64,000 nucleotides of DNA, from assembly GCF_002843605.1 (NCBI RefSeq), contig NZ_CP025263.1:1184501-1248500 (forward strand). Direction: 5' to 3'. Source of the stretch: Pseudomonas sp. S09G 359. GTDB lineage: Bacteria > Pseudomonadota > Gammaproteobacteria > Pseudomonadales > Pseudomonadaceae. Under the pieces are notes generated by a model that was not told the origin of the DNA, did no database searches, and worked only from the letters and a program-made list of their open reading frames with translations. The position numbers were made by a program, and so were the translations under genes. Positions 18,935 to 28,386 of the stretch are shown piece after piece; the stretch's first letter is position 1; every line of letters begins with the position of its first letter.

Positions 18935-21270
18935 AACGCGATGGAGGTTTGCACGTAGACCGTGCGCGGCTCGCCGACATATTTGCCTTTGTTGTTGTCA
19001 TCGAACGAGCGGGTGAAGTACTGGGTGTTGAAAATGTTCTTCACGCCCACCGCCACATTCAGGTCCGACAGCTGCGGGCCGAAGTCGTAGCCTGCGCGGC
19101 TGCTGAATAACATGTAGCCGGGGATGCGCCCGTTGGCACCGTTGGCAGTCTCGGCCTCGGTGTTGGCGTTGTCGGCGAACTGGCTGCTCTGGAAGCTGCT
19201 GTCCAGGTTGAGTTTCCAGCGGCCTTCGGTGTAACCAACGCCCAGGGTGCCTTTGTGCTTGGACGAGAAGGGCACACGGTTGCCTTTGTTCGGGCCGTCC
19301 TCGCGGATGGTGGCGTCCACATAGGCGTAGGTGGCGTAAACATCGAAGCCGGCCAATGCCGGGCTCAAGCCGTCGAGGGCATAGTTGACGCTGGTCTCGA
19401 TCCCCTGGTGGCGGGTTTCGCCGCGGGCGATCACCGAGTCGTCGGTCTGGTTGCTTTCATACTGGTTGTCGAAGTTGATCAGGAACGCGCCGATCTCTGC
19501 ACGCAAGGTGCCGTCGTCGTAGCGGGTGCCCAGTTCCCAGGTACGGGCCTTTTCCGGTTGCACTTCGCCCTTGGGCACGCGCTTGGCCATCTGGCTGTAC
19601 TGCACGCTGCCGAACGAACCTTCGGTGTTGGCGTAGAGGTTCCAGCTGTCGGTGAGGTGATACAGCACGTTCAGCGCCGGCAGGGCGGTGTTGTAGTCGC
19701 CTTTGTAGTTGAGATTGTTGACGTGGTCGGTCTGCTGCGACTTGACCATCTCGTAGCGCACGCCGGGGGTAATGGTCCACTTGCCGATATCAATCCGGTC
19801 ATCGATGAAGAACGCATTGGCTTCGGTGCCACCGCGGGTGTCGCGGTCGTTGCGGCTGTCGGTGTTGGGGATCTGCTGGTTGTTGGCCGAAATCGGCGTG
19901 CGGTAGCGCAGCTCATGCCCGGCTTCGTTGATATAGCGGTAGCCAACGCCCACTTCATGGCTGGTCGGGCCAAGGTCAAAGCCTTGGGCGAAACGGGTTT
20001 CGAGGCCGCGCACCCAATACTCGCGCGGCGACAGCGAGAGGAAGGTGCCCTGGTCCAGGTAGCCGCTGCGCAGGGTCTTGGTGAAGAAGCTGTTGACGGT
20101 GAATTCGCGGCGGTCCTGCTCGTAGCGATAGCCGACGTTGAACATGGTGCGGCGGCCCCAGAACTTGTCGTAGGGGCGGGTGGACTGGTACGGGTCGGCC
20201 TTGTAGTCCTTGACGTTCAGGCCGCCGGGCATATCCGCCTGGCCTTCGTAGTACTGCGCCATGGCGTTGAAGCTGTTGGCGTCGTCGAGCTGGTATTTGC
20301 CTTTGAGAATCAGGTCGTCGATGCGCGTGTTGCTGTTTTCGCGCCAGTCGCCGCCACGGGTGCCGGAGTACAAAATCGCGCCGCCCAGGCCGTTGTCGGC
20401 GGTGCCGCCGGCCAGCAGGTTGCCGGTGGTCTTGAACCCGTCATGGCTGGAGGACGGGCTGGTTTCGGTCTGCAAGCCGCCTTTGACGGTGGGCGCATCC
20501 GGGATCGCGCGGGTCACGAAGTTGACCACGCCGCCGACGTTTTGCGGGCCATAGCGCACGGCGCCGCCGCCGCGCACCACGTCTACCGCGTCCATGTTGC
20601 CCATGCTGATCGGCGCGAAAGACAGTTGCGGCTGGCCATAGGGGGCGAAGGGCACCGGGATGCCGTCCATCAATACGGTGGAGCGCGACGCCAGGCGCGG
20701 GTTGAGGCCGCGGATGCCGAAGTTCAGCGCCATGTCGTGGCTGCCGGTACCGTTGTTGTCCGGGGCGTTGACGCCGGGGATGCGGTTGAGCACGTCCTTG
20801 GCCTGGGTCGCGCCCTGGCGTTCGAACTCTTCGCGGCGGATCACGTCACGCGCGCCGGGGTGTTCGAACACATTGGCCTGGGCCGCATCGCCGAGCCAGT
20901 CGCCGACCACGCTGGACGTCGCCAGCTCGACGCTCGCCGGTGCATTCGCCGGTTGCAGGCTGAAGGCGTTGTCACCTTCGGCGCGGGCTTGCAGGCCGGT
21001 GCCTTCCAGCAGCTTTTGCAGGCCTTCGGCGGCGCTGTAATTGCCCGACAAACCACGGCTCTGCATGCCCGCCGTTACTTCGGAGCCGAAGGAGATCAGC
21101 ACGCCGGCTTCACGGCCGAACTGGTTCAGGGCCGCTTCCAGTGAACTTGGGGCGATGTGGTACGGCTTGGCGTCGGCCGCCATCACCGCAGGCAACAGCG
21201 TGAAACTGAGGCTGGCGCCCAGGAGCAGTTGGCGCAAGGTGCGAGCGATTAGGGTCGGTTGCTGGGGCAT
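18931..21270 (-). CDS. fecA: FecA-type TonB-dependent ferric citrate transducer/receptor
   Basis: Outer-membrane receptor with a signalling N-terminus. After the signal peptide come the STN domain (residues ~35-115, HIAPSSLEAALNQFGREAGVLISF), a TonB box region, the plug (GARDVIRREEFERQGA, LNRIPGVNAPDNNGTGSHD, FGIRGLNPRLASRSTVLMDGI) and the barrel ending in Phe. These stretches are nearly those of E. coli FecA. The ATG at 21270 has AGGA upstream; 17 extra codons are open before it. fecR ends 90 bp upstream, and the gap may hold a FecI promoter. Confidence 0.93.
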   Translation of the reverse strand: MPQQPTLIARTLRQLLLGASLSFTLLPAVMAADAKPYHIAPSSLEAALNQFGREAGVLISFGSEVTAGMQSRGLSGNYSAAEGLQKLLEGTGLQARAEGDNAFSLQPANAPASVELATSSVVGDWLGDAAQANVFEHPGARDVIRREEFERQGATQAKDVLNRIPGVNAPDNNGTGSHDMALNFGIRGLNPRLASRSTVLMDGIPVPFAPYGQPQLSFAPISMGNMDAVDVVRGGGAVRYGPQNVGGVVNFVTRAIPDAPTVKGGLQTETSPSSSHDGFKTTGNLLAGGTADNGLGGAILYSGTRGGDWRENSNTRIDDLILKGKYQLDDANSFNAMAQYYEGQADMPGGLNVKDYKADPYQSTRPYDKFWGRRTMFNVGYRYEQDRREFTVNSFFTKTLRSGYLDQGTFLSLSPREYWVRGLETRFAQGFDLGPTSHEVGVGYRYINEAGHELRYRTPISANNQQIPNTDSRNDRDTRGGTEANAFFIDDRIDIGKWTITPGVRYEMVKSQQTDHVNNLNYKGDYNTALPALNVLYHLTDSWNLYANTEGSFGSVQYSQMAKRVPKGEVQPEKARTWELGTRYDDGTLRAEIGAFLINFDNQYESNQTDDSVIARGETRHQGIETSVNYALDGLSPALAGFDVYATYAYVDATIREDGPNKGNRVPFSSKHKGTLGVGYTEGRWKLNLDSSFQSSQFADNANTEAETANGANGRIPGYMLFSSRAGYDFGPQLSDLNVAVGVKNIFNTQYFTRSFDDNNKGKYVGEPRTVYVQTSIAF

Positions 21271-21360
21271 GAAGAGCGGTCCTGAGAAGGAAGGATCAAG
21301 GTGGCTTTCCTTCTCTGTCACGCGAGGTGTGGAAAACGGCTCACATTATTTTGAAAAAAT

Positions 21361-22302
21361 TCAGACGCGGGCCTGGACCGTCACCCAGTAGCGCGTGAAG
21401 CGCCGCACCTTGACCGGCAAACTGACTTCCAGCAGGTCGAGAATGCGCTCGCTGTCGTCCAGCGGGTAGCTGCCGGAAATCAGCAGGTTGGCCACTTGCG
21501 GGTCGCAGTTGACCTGGCCACGACGATAGCGGCCGACCTCGGCAAGGAAGTCCTCCAGGCGCATATGCGCGGCCACCAGCATGCCGTCGGCCCAGGCGCC
21601 GCTGTTGGCGTCGGTAGGGCGCGGGGTGTCCCAACCCTTACGGGTGACATTCACCTGGCGTGCGGCTTCAACCGTCAACGGCAGGCCGCTGTAGGTGTTG
21701 GGCATCACGTCGACGTGCCCGTCGAACACCGCCAGTTGGGTGTGGTCGTTGAACTGGCGCACATTCATACGCGCGGCCTGGCTGGTGAGCAGGCCTTGGC
21801 TGGTCAGCACCCGCAGCGGCGTAGTGCTGGCGATGCCGGTCAGCAGGATTTCGCCTTCGAGCAGGCGGATCAGGCGTTGCTGCCCGTCGAAATGCACATC
21901 CACCGCGCTGCCGGTATTGAGGTGCAACTGGCTGCCGTCGGCCAATTGCACCTTGCGCCGCTGGCCGACCGGGCTGCGGTAGTCGGCGCTCAATGGCGGC
22001 AGGATATGTTGCTGGCGCAGGCTCCACGCAGCGGCCGAACCGGCGCCGAGGATCAACAGCAGCTTGAGCGCCTGGCGCCGGCTGCTGGAGGTCGGCGCAT
22101 TCAATGCCGCGTGTGCCAGGGGCGAGGGCATGCCACGCAGGCGCTGGTTGACGCGCTGGATATGGTCCCACGCGCGCTGATGCTCACTGTGGGCATTCAG
22201 CCAGTGCTGCCAGGCCGCCTGTTGGCGCGGGTTGAGCGCGCCTTGCTGCATTTCCATCAGCCAATGCACGGCTTGTTCGGCGACTTGGGTGGAGAAATTC
22301 AT
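21361..22302 (-). CDS. fecR: FecR-type anti-sigma/transmembrane regulator
   Basis: A 313-aa protein. The cytoplasmic N-terminal anti-sigma domain (DUF4880; VHWLMEMQQGALNPRQQAAWQHWL) is followed by one membrane segment (ALKLLLILGAGSAAAW) and the periplasmic FecR domain (KVQLADGSQLHLNTGSAVDV) that senses loaded FecA through its STN domain. An SRRQALKL motif just before the membrane segment resembles a twin-arginine signal. It overlaps fecI by four bases. Confidence 0.92.
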   Translation of the reverse strand: MNFSTQVAEQAVHWLMEMQQGALNPRQQAAWQHWLNAHSEHQRAWDHIQRVNQRLRGMPSPLAHAALNAPTSSSRRQALKLLLILGAGSAAAWSLRQQHILPPLSADYRSPVGQRRKVQLADGSQLHLNTGSAVDVHFDGQQRLIRLLEGEILLTGIASTTPLRVLTSQGLLTSQAARMNVRQFNDHTQLAVFDGHVDVMPNTYSGLPLTVEAARQVNVTRKGWDTPRPTDANSGAWADGMLVAAHMRLEDFLAEVGRYRRGQVNCDPQVANLLISGSYPLDDSERILDLLEVSLPVKVRRFTRYWVTVQARV

Positions 22303-22787
22303 AGGGCAAAGTAGCAGCGCAGGGCGGCTTTATTCAGGTGGCGTTTGACGGTGGCGATGGAGATGCCCAGTTCGGCGCCGATTTGTGCGTAGGTCAGGCC
22401 GTCGAGCTGGGCCAGCAGGAAGGCGCGCTTGACCTGCACGGGCAGGCCGTCGAGCAGTTGGTCCAGCTCCGTCAGGGTTTGCAGGATGATTGCGCGGTCT
22501 TCTTCCGAGGGCGCCACGTGTTCGGGCATTTGCGCCAACGCGTCGAGGTAGGCGCGCTCCAGGTCCTGGCGGCGGTAGAAGTTGAACAGCACGCGCTTGG
22601 CCACGGTGGTGAGGAAGGCGCGAGGTTCGATCAGCGTCGGTGCTTCCCGCGCGGTGAGCACGCGGATAAAGGTGTCCTGTGCCAGGTCGGCGGCGCTGTC
22701 CGGGCAGCCGAGCTTGCGTCGCAACCAGCCGGTGAGCCAGAGGTGATGGTCGTTGTACAGAACTTCGACGGTGTTGGACGGGCTCAA
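22299..22787 (-). CDS. fecI: FecI-type ECF sigma factor
   Basis: Sigma-70 family, iron-starvation group. Region 2 is VEVLYNDHHLWLTGWLRRKLGC..AADLAQDTFIRVL, and region 4 is LPVQVKRAFLLAQLDGLTYAQIGAELGIS. The start is uncertain. A GTG at 22796 aligns well, but its G is part of GGAG; that GGAG is 8 bases from a TTG at 22787, so the TTG is preferred (162 aa). An ATG at 22889 would leave almost no room behind the Fur box. Confidence 0.88.
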   Translation of the reverse strand: MSPSNTVEVLYNDHHLWLTGWLRRKLGCPDSAADLAQDTFIRVLTAREAPTLIEPRAFLTTVAKRVLFNFYRRQDLERAYLDALAQMPEHVAPSEEDRAIILQTLTELDQLLDGLPVQVKRAFLLAQLDGLTYAQIGAELGISIATVKRHLNKAALRCYFAL

Positions 22788-22907
22788 CGCAGACACTCCG
22801 CAAGCTTCGATGCGCTTTAGAGAACAAGAATTGTTCGCATTGTAGGGCGCGTGAAGGGCTTCGGCAATGAGGCAGGGCAGGTGATTCATCCGTTCTGTTT
22901 TGCTTAT

Positions 22908-22926
22908 GAGAATATTTATCATTAAT
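22908..22926. promoter_or_regulatory. Fur box between fecI and the DUF3649 gene
   Basis: The 19 bases starting GAGAATATTTATCATTAAT match the Fur consensus at 13 of 19 positions. It stands 32 bases before the DUF3649 ATG and 120 bases before the fecI start, so it could give iron control to both divergent operons. Confidence 0.7.
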
Positions 22927-22957
22927 ATTGCGCGCTGACGACCCTGGCGCTTCCCGC

Positions 22958-23260
22958 ATGAAAAGCAAAACCTCACTGCCTGCCTCCTATCGCCTCGCCG
23001 TGACTTCGCGCGTATTGGCGGCTGTGGTCGGTGGTTATCTGATGGCGTCCCTCGCCGCCGTGTGCCTGGCCCTATGGATGCCCACGTCCCGCGCCGATGC
23101 GGTGATCACCGGCATGATGAGTTCATTTGTGTTCTACCTGCTGGCCGTGATCTGGTGCTTTGCCTGCCGAACGGCATGGCGCGCCTGGTTTGGTGTGATG
23201 TTGCCCAGTGCCGCGTTTGCCACCCTGGCGGGTGTGGGTTTCTGGATGGTACGCACATGA
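22958..23260 (+). CDS. DUF3649 small membrane protein (iron-uptake associated)
   Basis: A 100-aa protein with three predicted helices (VTSRVLAAVVGGYLMASLAAVCLAL, SSFVFYLLAVIWCFAC, FGVMLPSAAFATLAGVGFW). It matches the DUF3649 type that accompanies PepSY-TM proteins and siderophore receptors in pseudomonads. The ATG at 22958 is used. Its stop overlaps the next start (ATGA), so translation is coupled. Confidence 0.78.
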   Translation: MKSKTSLPASYRLAVTSRVLAAVVGGYLMASLAAVCLALWMPTSRADAVITGMMSSFVFYLLAVIWCFACRTAWRAWFGVMLPSAAFATLAGVGFWMVRT

Positions 23261-24831
23261 AAGAGGGCTTTCGTCAGGCCATGGCCTGGTTGCATACCTG
23301 GGCGGGGTTGATCTTTGGCTGGCTGCTGTTTGCGATTTTCCTGACGGGCACCTTGGCGTATTTCAAGGATGAAATCAGCCACTGGATGCAGCCTGAGGTG
23401 CAGGCCCGGCCCTTGGACGACGCGCGCAGCCTGACGATTGCGCAAACCTACCTGCAGCAAGTGGCGCCGACGGCCGCGCGCTGGTTCATCACCCTGCCAG
23501 ACAGCCGTGACCCAGGCTTGTCGGTGATGTGGCAAGACAAGCTCGACCCGGGCAAGCGCGGCAACTTCATCCAGAAAACCGTCGACCCGGTCAGCGGCCA
23601 GGCGGTGCAGGCCCGCGAAAGCATGGGCGGCGAATTTTTCTATCGCTTCCACTACCAGTTGCAAATGCCTTACCCGTGGGGACGCTGGCTGAGCACCCTC
23701 GCCGCCATGGTGATGTTCGTGGCGTTGATCACCGGCATCATCACCCACAAGAAAATCTTCAAAGACTTCTTCACCTTCCGCCCGCGCAAGGGCCAGCGTT
23801 CCTGGCTCGATGGGCATAACGCGGTCGGCGTGCTGGTACTGCCTTTCCACTTGATGATCACCTACAGCAGCCTGGTGATTTTCATGACAATGGTCATGCC
23901 GGCGCCGATCCTGGCCTCCTATGGCAACGACACCCGCGCGTTCTTCAATGATGTGTTCCCGGCGACCAACAACGCGCCGGCAGTGGGGCAGCCAGGCAAG
24001 CTGCTGCCGCTGGTGCCGATGTACGAGCAGGCTCGCGCGCACTGGGCGGGGGGGCATGTGGGGCGGGTGGCGGTGAATAATCCGAGCGATGTGAACGCGT
24101 CGGTGAATGTGTTCCGCGCCGGTTCCGACAGGGTTGTGCATGATTTCGGCAGCACCGTGTCGTTCAACGGCAGCACTGGTGAATTGCTGCGCGTGAGTGC
24201 CGAGCAGTCGCTGCCAGCGGTTATCGGCGGCAGTTTCTATGGTTTGCACATGGGCCATTTTGCTGGCCCGGTGCTGCGCTGGCTGTACTTTATCTGTGGC
24301 CTGGCGGGCACCGCGATGATCGGCACCGGGCTGGTGATCTGGCTCGGCAAGCGTCAGCTCAAGCACGCGAAAACAGGGGTGATGCCGTTTGAGCTGCGAC
24401 TGGTGGAAGTGCTCAACGTCGCCAGCATGTCCGGGCTGATGATCGCGATTGCAGGGTTCTTCTGGGCCAATCGCTTATTGCCGGTGAGCTTCGCCGAGCG
24501 CTCCGATTGGGAAGTGCAAACCTTCTTTATTGCCTGGGGCCTCAGCCTGCTGCACGCGATGTTGCGGCGTGGTCGCCAGGGTTGGGTCGAGCAACTGAGC
24601 GTTGGCGCGCTGTTGTTTGCTGCGATCCCACTGCTCAACGCGCTGACCACCTCCAGCCACTTGGGCGTCTCACTGGTCACCGGCGACTGGGCCATGGCCG
24701 GTTTCGACCTGACTTGCCTGGCCAGTGGCGTGTTCCTCGGCTGGGCGGCCTGGAAGATGCACCACCGCGCTGCGCCGCAACCCAAGGCCGAGCGCGCGCG
24801 TAGCCTGACGCTCAAGTCGGAGGCGCACTGA
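23257..24831 (+). CDS. PepSY-TM family inner-membrane protein (siderophore-reductase type)
   Basis: A 524-aa protein with an N-terminal helix (WAGLIFGWLLFAIFLTGTLAYF), a periplasmic PepSY region, and further helices with conserved His residues (RFHYQLQMP, HKKIFKDFF, DGHNAVGVLVLPFHLMITYS, GLHMGHFAGPVLRW). Related proteins such as FoxB or FpvG reduce or release iron from siderophores in the periplasm using membrane-bound haem. That role is inferred here. It is coupled to both neighbours. Confidence 0.83.
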   Translation: MKEGFRQAMAWLHTWAGLIFGWLLFAIFLTGTLAYFKDEISHWMQPEVQARPLDDARSLTIAQTYLQQVAPTAARWFITLPDSRDPGLSVMWQDKLDPGKRGNFIQKTVDPVSGQAVQARESMGGEFFYRFHYQLQMPYPWGRWLSTLAAMVMFVALITGIITHKKIFKDFFTFRPRKGQRSWLDGHNAVGVLVLPFHLMITYSSLVIFMTMVMPAPILASYGNDTRAFFNDVFPATNNAPAVGQPGKLLPLVPMYEQARAHWAGGHVGRVAVNNPSDVNASVNVFRAGSDRVVHDFGSTVSFNGSTGELLRVSAEQSLPAVIGGSFYGLHMGHFAGPVLRWLYFICGLAGTAMIGTGLVIWLGKRQLKHAKTGVMPFELRLVEVLNVASMSGLMIAIAGFFWANRLLPVSFAERSDWEVQTFFIAWGLSLLHAMLRRGRQGWVEQLSVGALLFAAIPLLNALTTSSHLGVSLVTGDWAMAGFDLTCLASGVFLGWAAWKMHHRAAPQPKAERARSLTLKSEAH

Positions 24832-25158
24832 ATGCTCCTCGCGCTGCTGATGTGTTACGCCGGGTTCACTGCCTTGTGCCTGTCCACCGACCGCCACCAC
24901 GGCGAACTGCTGCACAGCAAACCCTCGCCGCGTCGGCGCTTGGGGCTGCGCGTGCTGGGTTGGTTACTGCTGAGCGTGTCGATCTGGCCCGCCGTGAGCA
25001 TTGCCGGTTGGGCCCAGGGCTTGGTCGAATGGTGCGCGGTGTTGATGCTCAGTGCACTGCTGTTGGTGCTGTTGTTGCCGTATCGGCCAAGGCTGGCCTT
25101 GATCCTGGCGGGCGTCGGCCTGCTGGCCAGCCCCGTTGCGGCCTTCGCCACTCTCTGA
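24832..25158 (+). CDS. DUF3325 small membrane protein
   Basis: A 108-aa protein with three helices (MLLALLMCYAGFTALCLSTDRHH, LGWLLLSVSIWPAVSIAG, WCAVLMLSALLLVLLLPY). The DRHHGEL segment is typical of DUF3325, regularly found with DUF3649 and PepSY-TM proteins. Its ATG directly follows the preceding stop. Confidence 0.75.
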   Translation: MLLALLMCYAGFTALCLSTDRHHGELLHSKPSPRRRLGLRVLGWLLLSVSIWPAVSIAGWAQGLVEWCAVLMLSALLLVLLLPYRPRLALILAGVGLLASPVAAFATL

Positions 25159-25167
25159 GCCCCTGAC

Positions 25168-25746
25168 ATGATGATCAGCACCCCGCCAGACACCGACGAC
25201 AGCCCGCAGGCTGAAGCAGCGGGCGGGCGCGCGCATTTTCTGCAAGTGTTTTTGTCCCAGCGTTCGCAGATGGAAGCCCTGGTCAGCCGACGCGTAGGCT
25301 GCCGGGCCACAGCGGCCGACCTGGTGCAGGACCTGTTCCTGCGCTTTTGGCGCCGGCCGCTGGTGCAGGTCGAAGAACTCAGTACCTACCTGTTGCGCTG
25401 CGCCGGCAATATCGCCATCGACCACCTGCGCAGCGAAGGCGCACGGGTGCGCAGCAGTGAAGGCTGGTTGCCCGAGCAGCACGATCACCAGGGCTCCGAA
25501 CCCCAGGCGGCGCTCGAAGCGGGCAATGACCTGCGCCATGTCGAGGCGGCTCTGCGCAGCTTGCCCGAGCGTACCCGGCAGATTTTCCTGCTCAACCGCA
25601 TCCACGGGCGCAAGTACGCGCAAATCGCCAAGGCCATGGGGCTGTCCCAAAGTGCCGTGGAAAAACATATGATGCGTGCCCTCGAAGCCTGCAAAGCCAG
25701 CCTTCGTGAACCATCGCCCCCACGCACGCCAGGGAAAGCACCGTGA
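25168..25746 (+). CDS. ECF sigma factor of the FecI group (second pair)
   Basis: A 192-aa sigma factor. Region 2 is VSRRVGCRATAADLVQDLFLRFWRRP, and region 4 is LPERTRQIFLLNRIHGRKYAQIAKAMGLSQSAVEKHM. ATGs lie at 25168 and 25171. It follows the DUF3325 gene by 9 bases, so Fur-controlled readthrough is likely. It overlaps the next gene by four bases (GTGA). The receptor that should complete the set is not adjacent. Confidence 0.87.
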   Translation: MMISTPPDTDDSPQAEAAGGRAHFLQVFLSQRSQMEALVSRRVGCRATAADLVQDLFLRFWRRPLVQVEELSTYLLRCAGNIAIDHLRSEGARVRSSEGWLPEQHDHQGSEPQAALEAGNDLRHVEAALRSLPERTRQIFLLNRIHGRKYAQIAKAMGLSQSAVEKHMMRALEACKASLREPSPPRTPGKAP

Positions 25747-26720
25747 ACCTCACCCCCACGCCCGACCAGGAACAAGCAGCACTGGCCTGGCTGAGCCTGC
25801 TGCACGACCAGCCCAGCAGCGGCGACCAAGCGACCTTCAGCCACTGGCTGCGCGCCGACCCTGCGCACGTCGAGGCCTATGCCCAGGCCCAGGTGCTGTG
25901 GGAGTTGAGCGAGGTTCCGGCGCGCACGCTGGCCGACGAAGACGCCCTGGCCTTGCAGGGTTACATGAATGCGATGAACACCACGAAGCGCTCGAGGACC
26001 TTGCGCTGGTCCGGCGCCTTGGCCATGGCCGCGTGCCTGCTGTTGATGGTCTCCATGGGCGCCGGCTGGCAGCCCTCGCGCTGGGTCGACGACCTCGGTG
26101 CAGACTACGTGACCGCGCCGGGCGAGGTGAAAACCGTGACGCTGGCCGATCAGTCTCGGGTCACTCTGGATGCCGACAGCGCCATCGCGGTGGATTTCAG
26201 TCATGGCGAGCGGCACATCCAGCTGCGCCGTGGTGCAGGCTTTTTCAGCGTGACCCACACCGGCGAGTCCTTCGTGGTGGAAGCGGGCAGTGGCGAAGCA
26301 CGGGTGCTGGGCACCCAGTTTGAAGTACGCCTGCAACCGGCAGGGGCCCAGGTGACGGTGTTGTCGGGGCGGGTCGGCGTTACGCCGTCCAGGCAGGGCA
26401 CACAGCAAATTCTTACAGCGGGCCAGGAAGTGGCCTACGCCGACGGTGTGGCTGACCCGATGCACGCCGTCGACAGCGAATCGCGCCTGGCCTGGCGCGA
26501 CGGCTGGCTCAACTACTACAAGGCGCCGCTGGCGGAGGTGGTCGAGGACCTGCGCCGTTACTACCCGGGCCGCATCCTGTTGCTCAATGAAACGATGGGT
26601 GCCCGGCGTGTCAGCGGCAGCTTTCCGAGCAAAGACCCGCAGGCCGTGCTGAATGCCTTGCAGGCGGTGCTGGGGTTTGAACAGCACAGCGTGCTGGGGC
26701 GGGTGATCGTGGTGCGCTGA
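25743..26720 (+). CDS. FecR-type anti-sigma factor with C-terminal STN-like domain (second pair)
   Basis: A 325-aa protein: DUF4880 domain (LAWLSLLHDQPSSGDQATFSHWLRADPAHVEAYAQ), one membrane segment (GALAMAACLLLMVSMGAGW), the FecR domain (VTAPGEVKTVTLADQSRVTLDADS) and a C-terminal STN-like segment (YYKAPLAEVVEDLRRYYPG). GTG start at 25743. It should hold the sigma factor encoded before it inactive until a receptor signals. The next gene is convergent with no gap. Confidence 0.87.
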   Translation: MNLTPTPDQEQAALAWLSLLHDQPSSGDQATFSHWLRADPAHVEAYAQAQVLWELSEVPARTLADEDALALQGYMNAMNTTKRSRTLRWSGALAMAACLLLMVSMGAGWQPSRWVDDLGADYVTAPGEVKTVTLADQSRVTLDADSAIAVDFSHGERHIQLRRGAGFFSVTHTGESFVVEAGSGEARVLGTQFEVRLQPAGAQVTVLSGRVGVTPSRQGTQQILTAGQEVAYADGVADPMHAVDSESRLAWRDGWLNYYKAPLAEVVEDLRRYYPGRILLLNETMGARRVSGSFPSKDPQAVLNALQAVLGFEQHSVLGRVIVVR

Positions 26721-27074
26721 TTACTTCGTCAGCGCTGCCATGATCTGCTCGGGGTTGTAGTCGCGAATCAACGTGCCATTCACGTCCACAAACGGAATCC
26801 CGCCGCCACCCAACGCTTCGTACGCCTTGCGCGCCTGGGCGTCCTTCTCGATATCAAACGCCTGGTAGGGGATGGCTTTCTGATCAAGAAAACGCCGGAT
26901 CTGCTTGCAGTAGCCGCACCATTCGGTGGAATACAGCACCACCCGCGCCGCCGCGCGCACTTCTATCGGCGCCACCTGGGACGGGTTGAACACTCGCTCG
27001 ATCTTGCCCCAGTTCTGGATGACCACCACCACCAGCAGTACCAGCAGGACTTTCTTGAGGACCCCGCCGAGCAT
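26721..27074 (-). CDS. Membrane-anchored glutaredoxin-like protein
   Basis: A 117-aa protein with an N-terminal hydrophobic anchor (VLLVLLVVVVIQNW) and a glutaredoxin domain carrying the redox motif WCGYCK and the cis-Pro loop GGGIPFVDV. It is most likely tethered to the inner membrane; the topology is not certain. Its ATG overlaps the yejK stop (TGATG), so it is translated with yejK. Confidence 0.82.
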   Translation of the reverse strand: MLGGVLKKVLLVLLVVVVIQNWGKIERVFNPSQVAPIEVRAAARVVLYSTEWCGYCKQIRRFLDQKAIPYQAFDIEKDAQARKAYEALGGGGIPFVDVNGTLIRDYNPEQIMAALTK

Positions 27075-28078
27075 CAGTTACGGCGCTTGAGCTGGTCGGT
27101 CAATTGGGTGGGCAGGCCCTTGATGATCAACGTGCCGGCGGCTTCGTCGTACTCGATCTTGTCGCCCAGCAGGTGCGCTTCAAAGCTGATGGACAGGCCC
27201 TCGGCGCGCCCGGTGAAGCGGCGGAACTGGTTGAGGGTGCGCTTATCCGCCGGGATTTCCGGCGACAGGCCGTAGTCCTTGTTGCGGATGTGGTCGTAGA
27301 AAGCTTTTGGCCGCTCTTCATCGATCAGCCCCGACAGTTCTTCCAGGCCCATGGGCTCGCCGAGCTTGGCCTGGCTGCTGGCGTAGTCGACCAGGGTCTT
27401 GGTTTTTTCGCGCGCGGATTCGTCCGGCAGGTCTTCGCTTTCAACGAAGTCACTGAAGGCCTTGAGCAGGGTGCGGGTTTCGCCCGGGCCGTCGACGCCT
27501 TCCTGGCAGCCGATAAAGTCGCGGAAGTACTCCGAAACCTTCTTGCCGTTCTTGCCCTTGATGAACGAGATGTACTGCTTGGACTGCTTGTTGTTCTGCC
27601 ACTCGGACACGTTGATGCGTGCCGCCAGGTGCAGTTGGCCCAGGTCCAGGTGACGCGAGGGGGTCACGTCCAGATCATCGGTCACCGCCACGCCTTCACT
27701 GTGGTGCAGCAGGGCGATGGCCAGGTAGTCGGTCATGCCTTGCTGGTAGTGGGCGAACAGCACGTGGCCGCCGGTGGAGAGGTTGGACTCTTCCATCAGC
27801 TTCTGCAGGTGTTCGACCGCCGTGCGGCTGAAGCTGGTGAAATCCTGGCCGCCGTCGAAATAGTCCTTCAACCAGCCGCTGAACGGGTGCGCGCCGGACT
27901 CGGCATGGAAGAAACCCCAGGCCTTGCCTTGTTTGGCGTTGTAGCTCTCGTTGAGGTCGGCAAGCATGTTCTCGATGGCGGCCGACTCGGCAAGCTCGGT
28001 GTCGCGCGCATGCAGAACTGCGGGTGTGCCGTCGGGTTTTTTGTCGATCAGGTGGACGATGCAATGACGGATCGGCAT
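27074..28078 (-). CDS. yejK: Nucleoid-associated protein YejK/NdpA
   Basis: A 334-aa member of the 37-kDa nucleoid-associated protein family, starting [14 protein letters not shown]. The start at 28078 fits the family; 25 codons upstream are open but not conserved in style. It is divergent from an HU gene, so two nucleoid-protein genes share one 396-bp control region. Confidence 0.9.
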   Translation of the reverse strand: MPIRHCIVHLIDKKPDGTPAVLHARDTELAESAAIENMLADLNESYNAKQGKAWGFFHAESGAHPFSGWLKDYFDGGQDFTSFSRTAVEHLQKLMEESNLSTGGHVLFAHYQQGMTDYLAIALLHHSEGVAVTDDLDVTPSRHLDLGQLHLAARINVSEWQNNKQSKQYISFIKGKNGKKVSEYFRDFIGCQEGVDGPGETRTLLKAFSDFVESEDLPDESAREKTKTLVDYASSQAKLGEPMGLEELSGLIDEERPKAFYDHIRNKDYGLSPEIPADKRTLNQFRRFTGRAEGLSISFEAHLLGDKIEYDEAAGTLIIKGLPTQLTDQLKRRN

Positions 28079-28359
28079 AGGCTTCTCGGCTGGTTGAAGG
28101 GGAGCGGTTGGCCTCCCCAAAAAGTCGCCCAGTGTACCGCACCCATTGGCCAAGACACGCGCCGAAGGTCATTTTGGGCGCTCTCCGACGGGGCATATTC
28201 CTTTTTTTCACGGTTTAGAGCGATAAAGCTGACCAAATGGGTAGGTAGAAGCGGATATTTCCCCGTCTCTGTGCTAGTTTTGCCCCGTCTTACGCCAAGT
28301 CTCGGCGTTAAGCGTGCATTCAGCATCTGTCAGGTCGAACCAATCCCCGTTTCAAGCAT

Positions 28360-28386
28360 CTATAACCCCGATCTCCGTGGTTATAG
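28360..28386. other. Inverted repeat in the yejK-HU spacer
   Basis: CTATAACC and GGTTATAG form an 8-bp stem with an 11-base loop, about 90 bases before the HU start. It could be a leader hairpin or an operator. The rest of the spacer (28079-28474) shows AT-rich promoter-like sequence but nothing I can name. Confidence 0.4.

Noticed and set aside
19255..21144. Open frame of ~630 codons opposite fecA
   Set aside because: Antisense shadow; the STN, plug and barrel on the other strand are certain.
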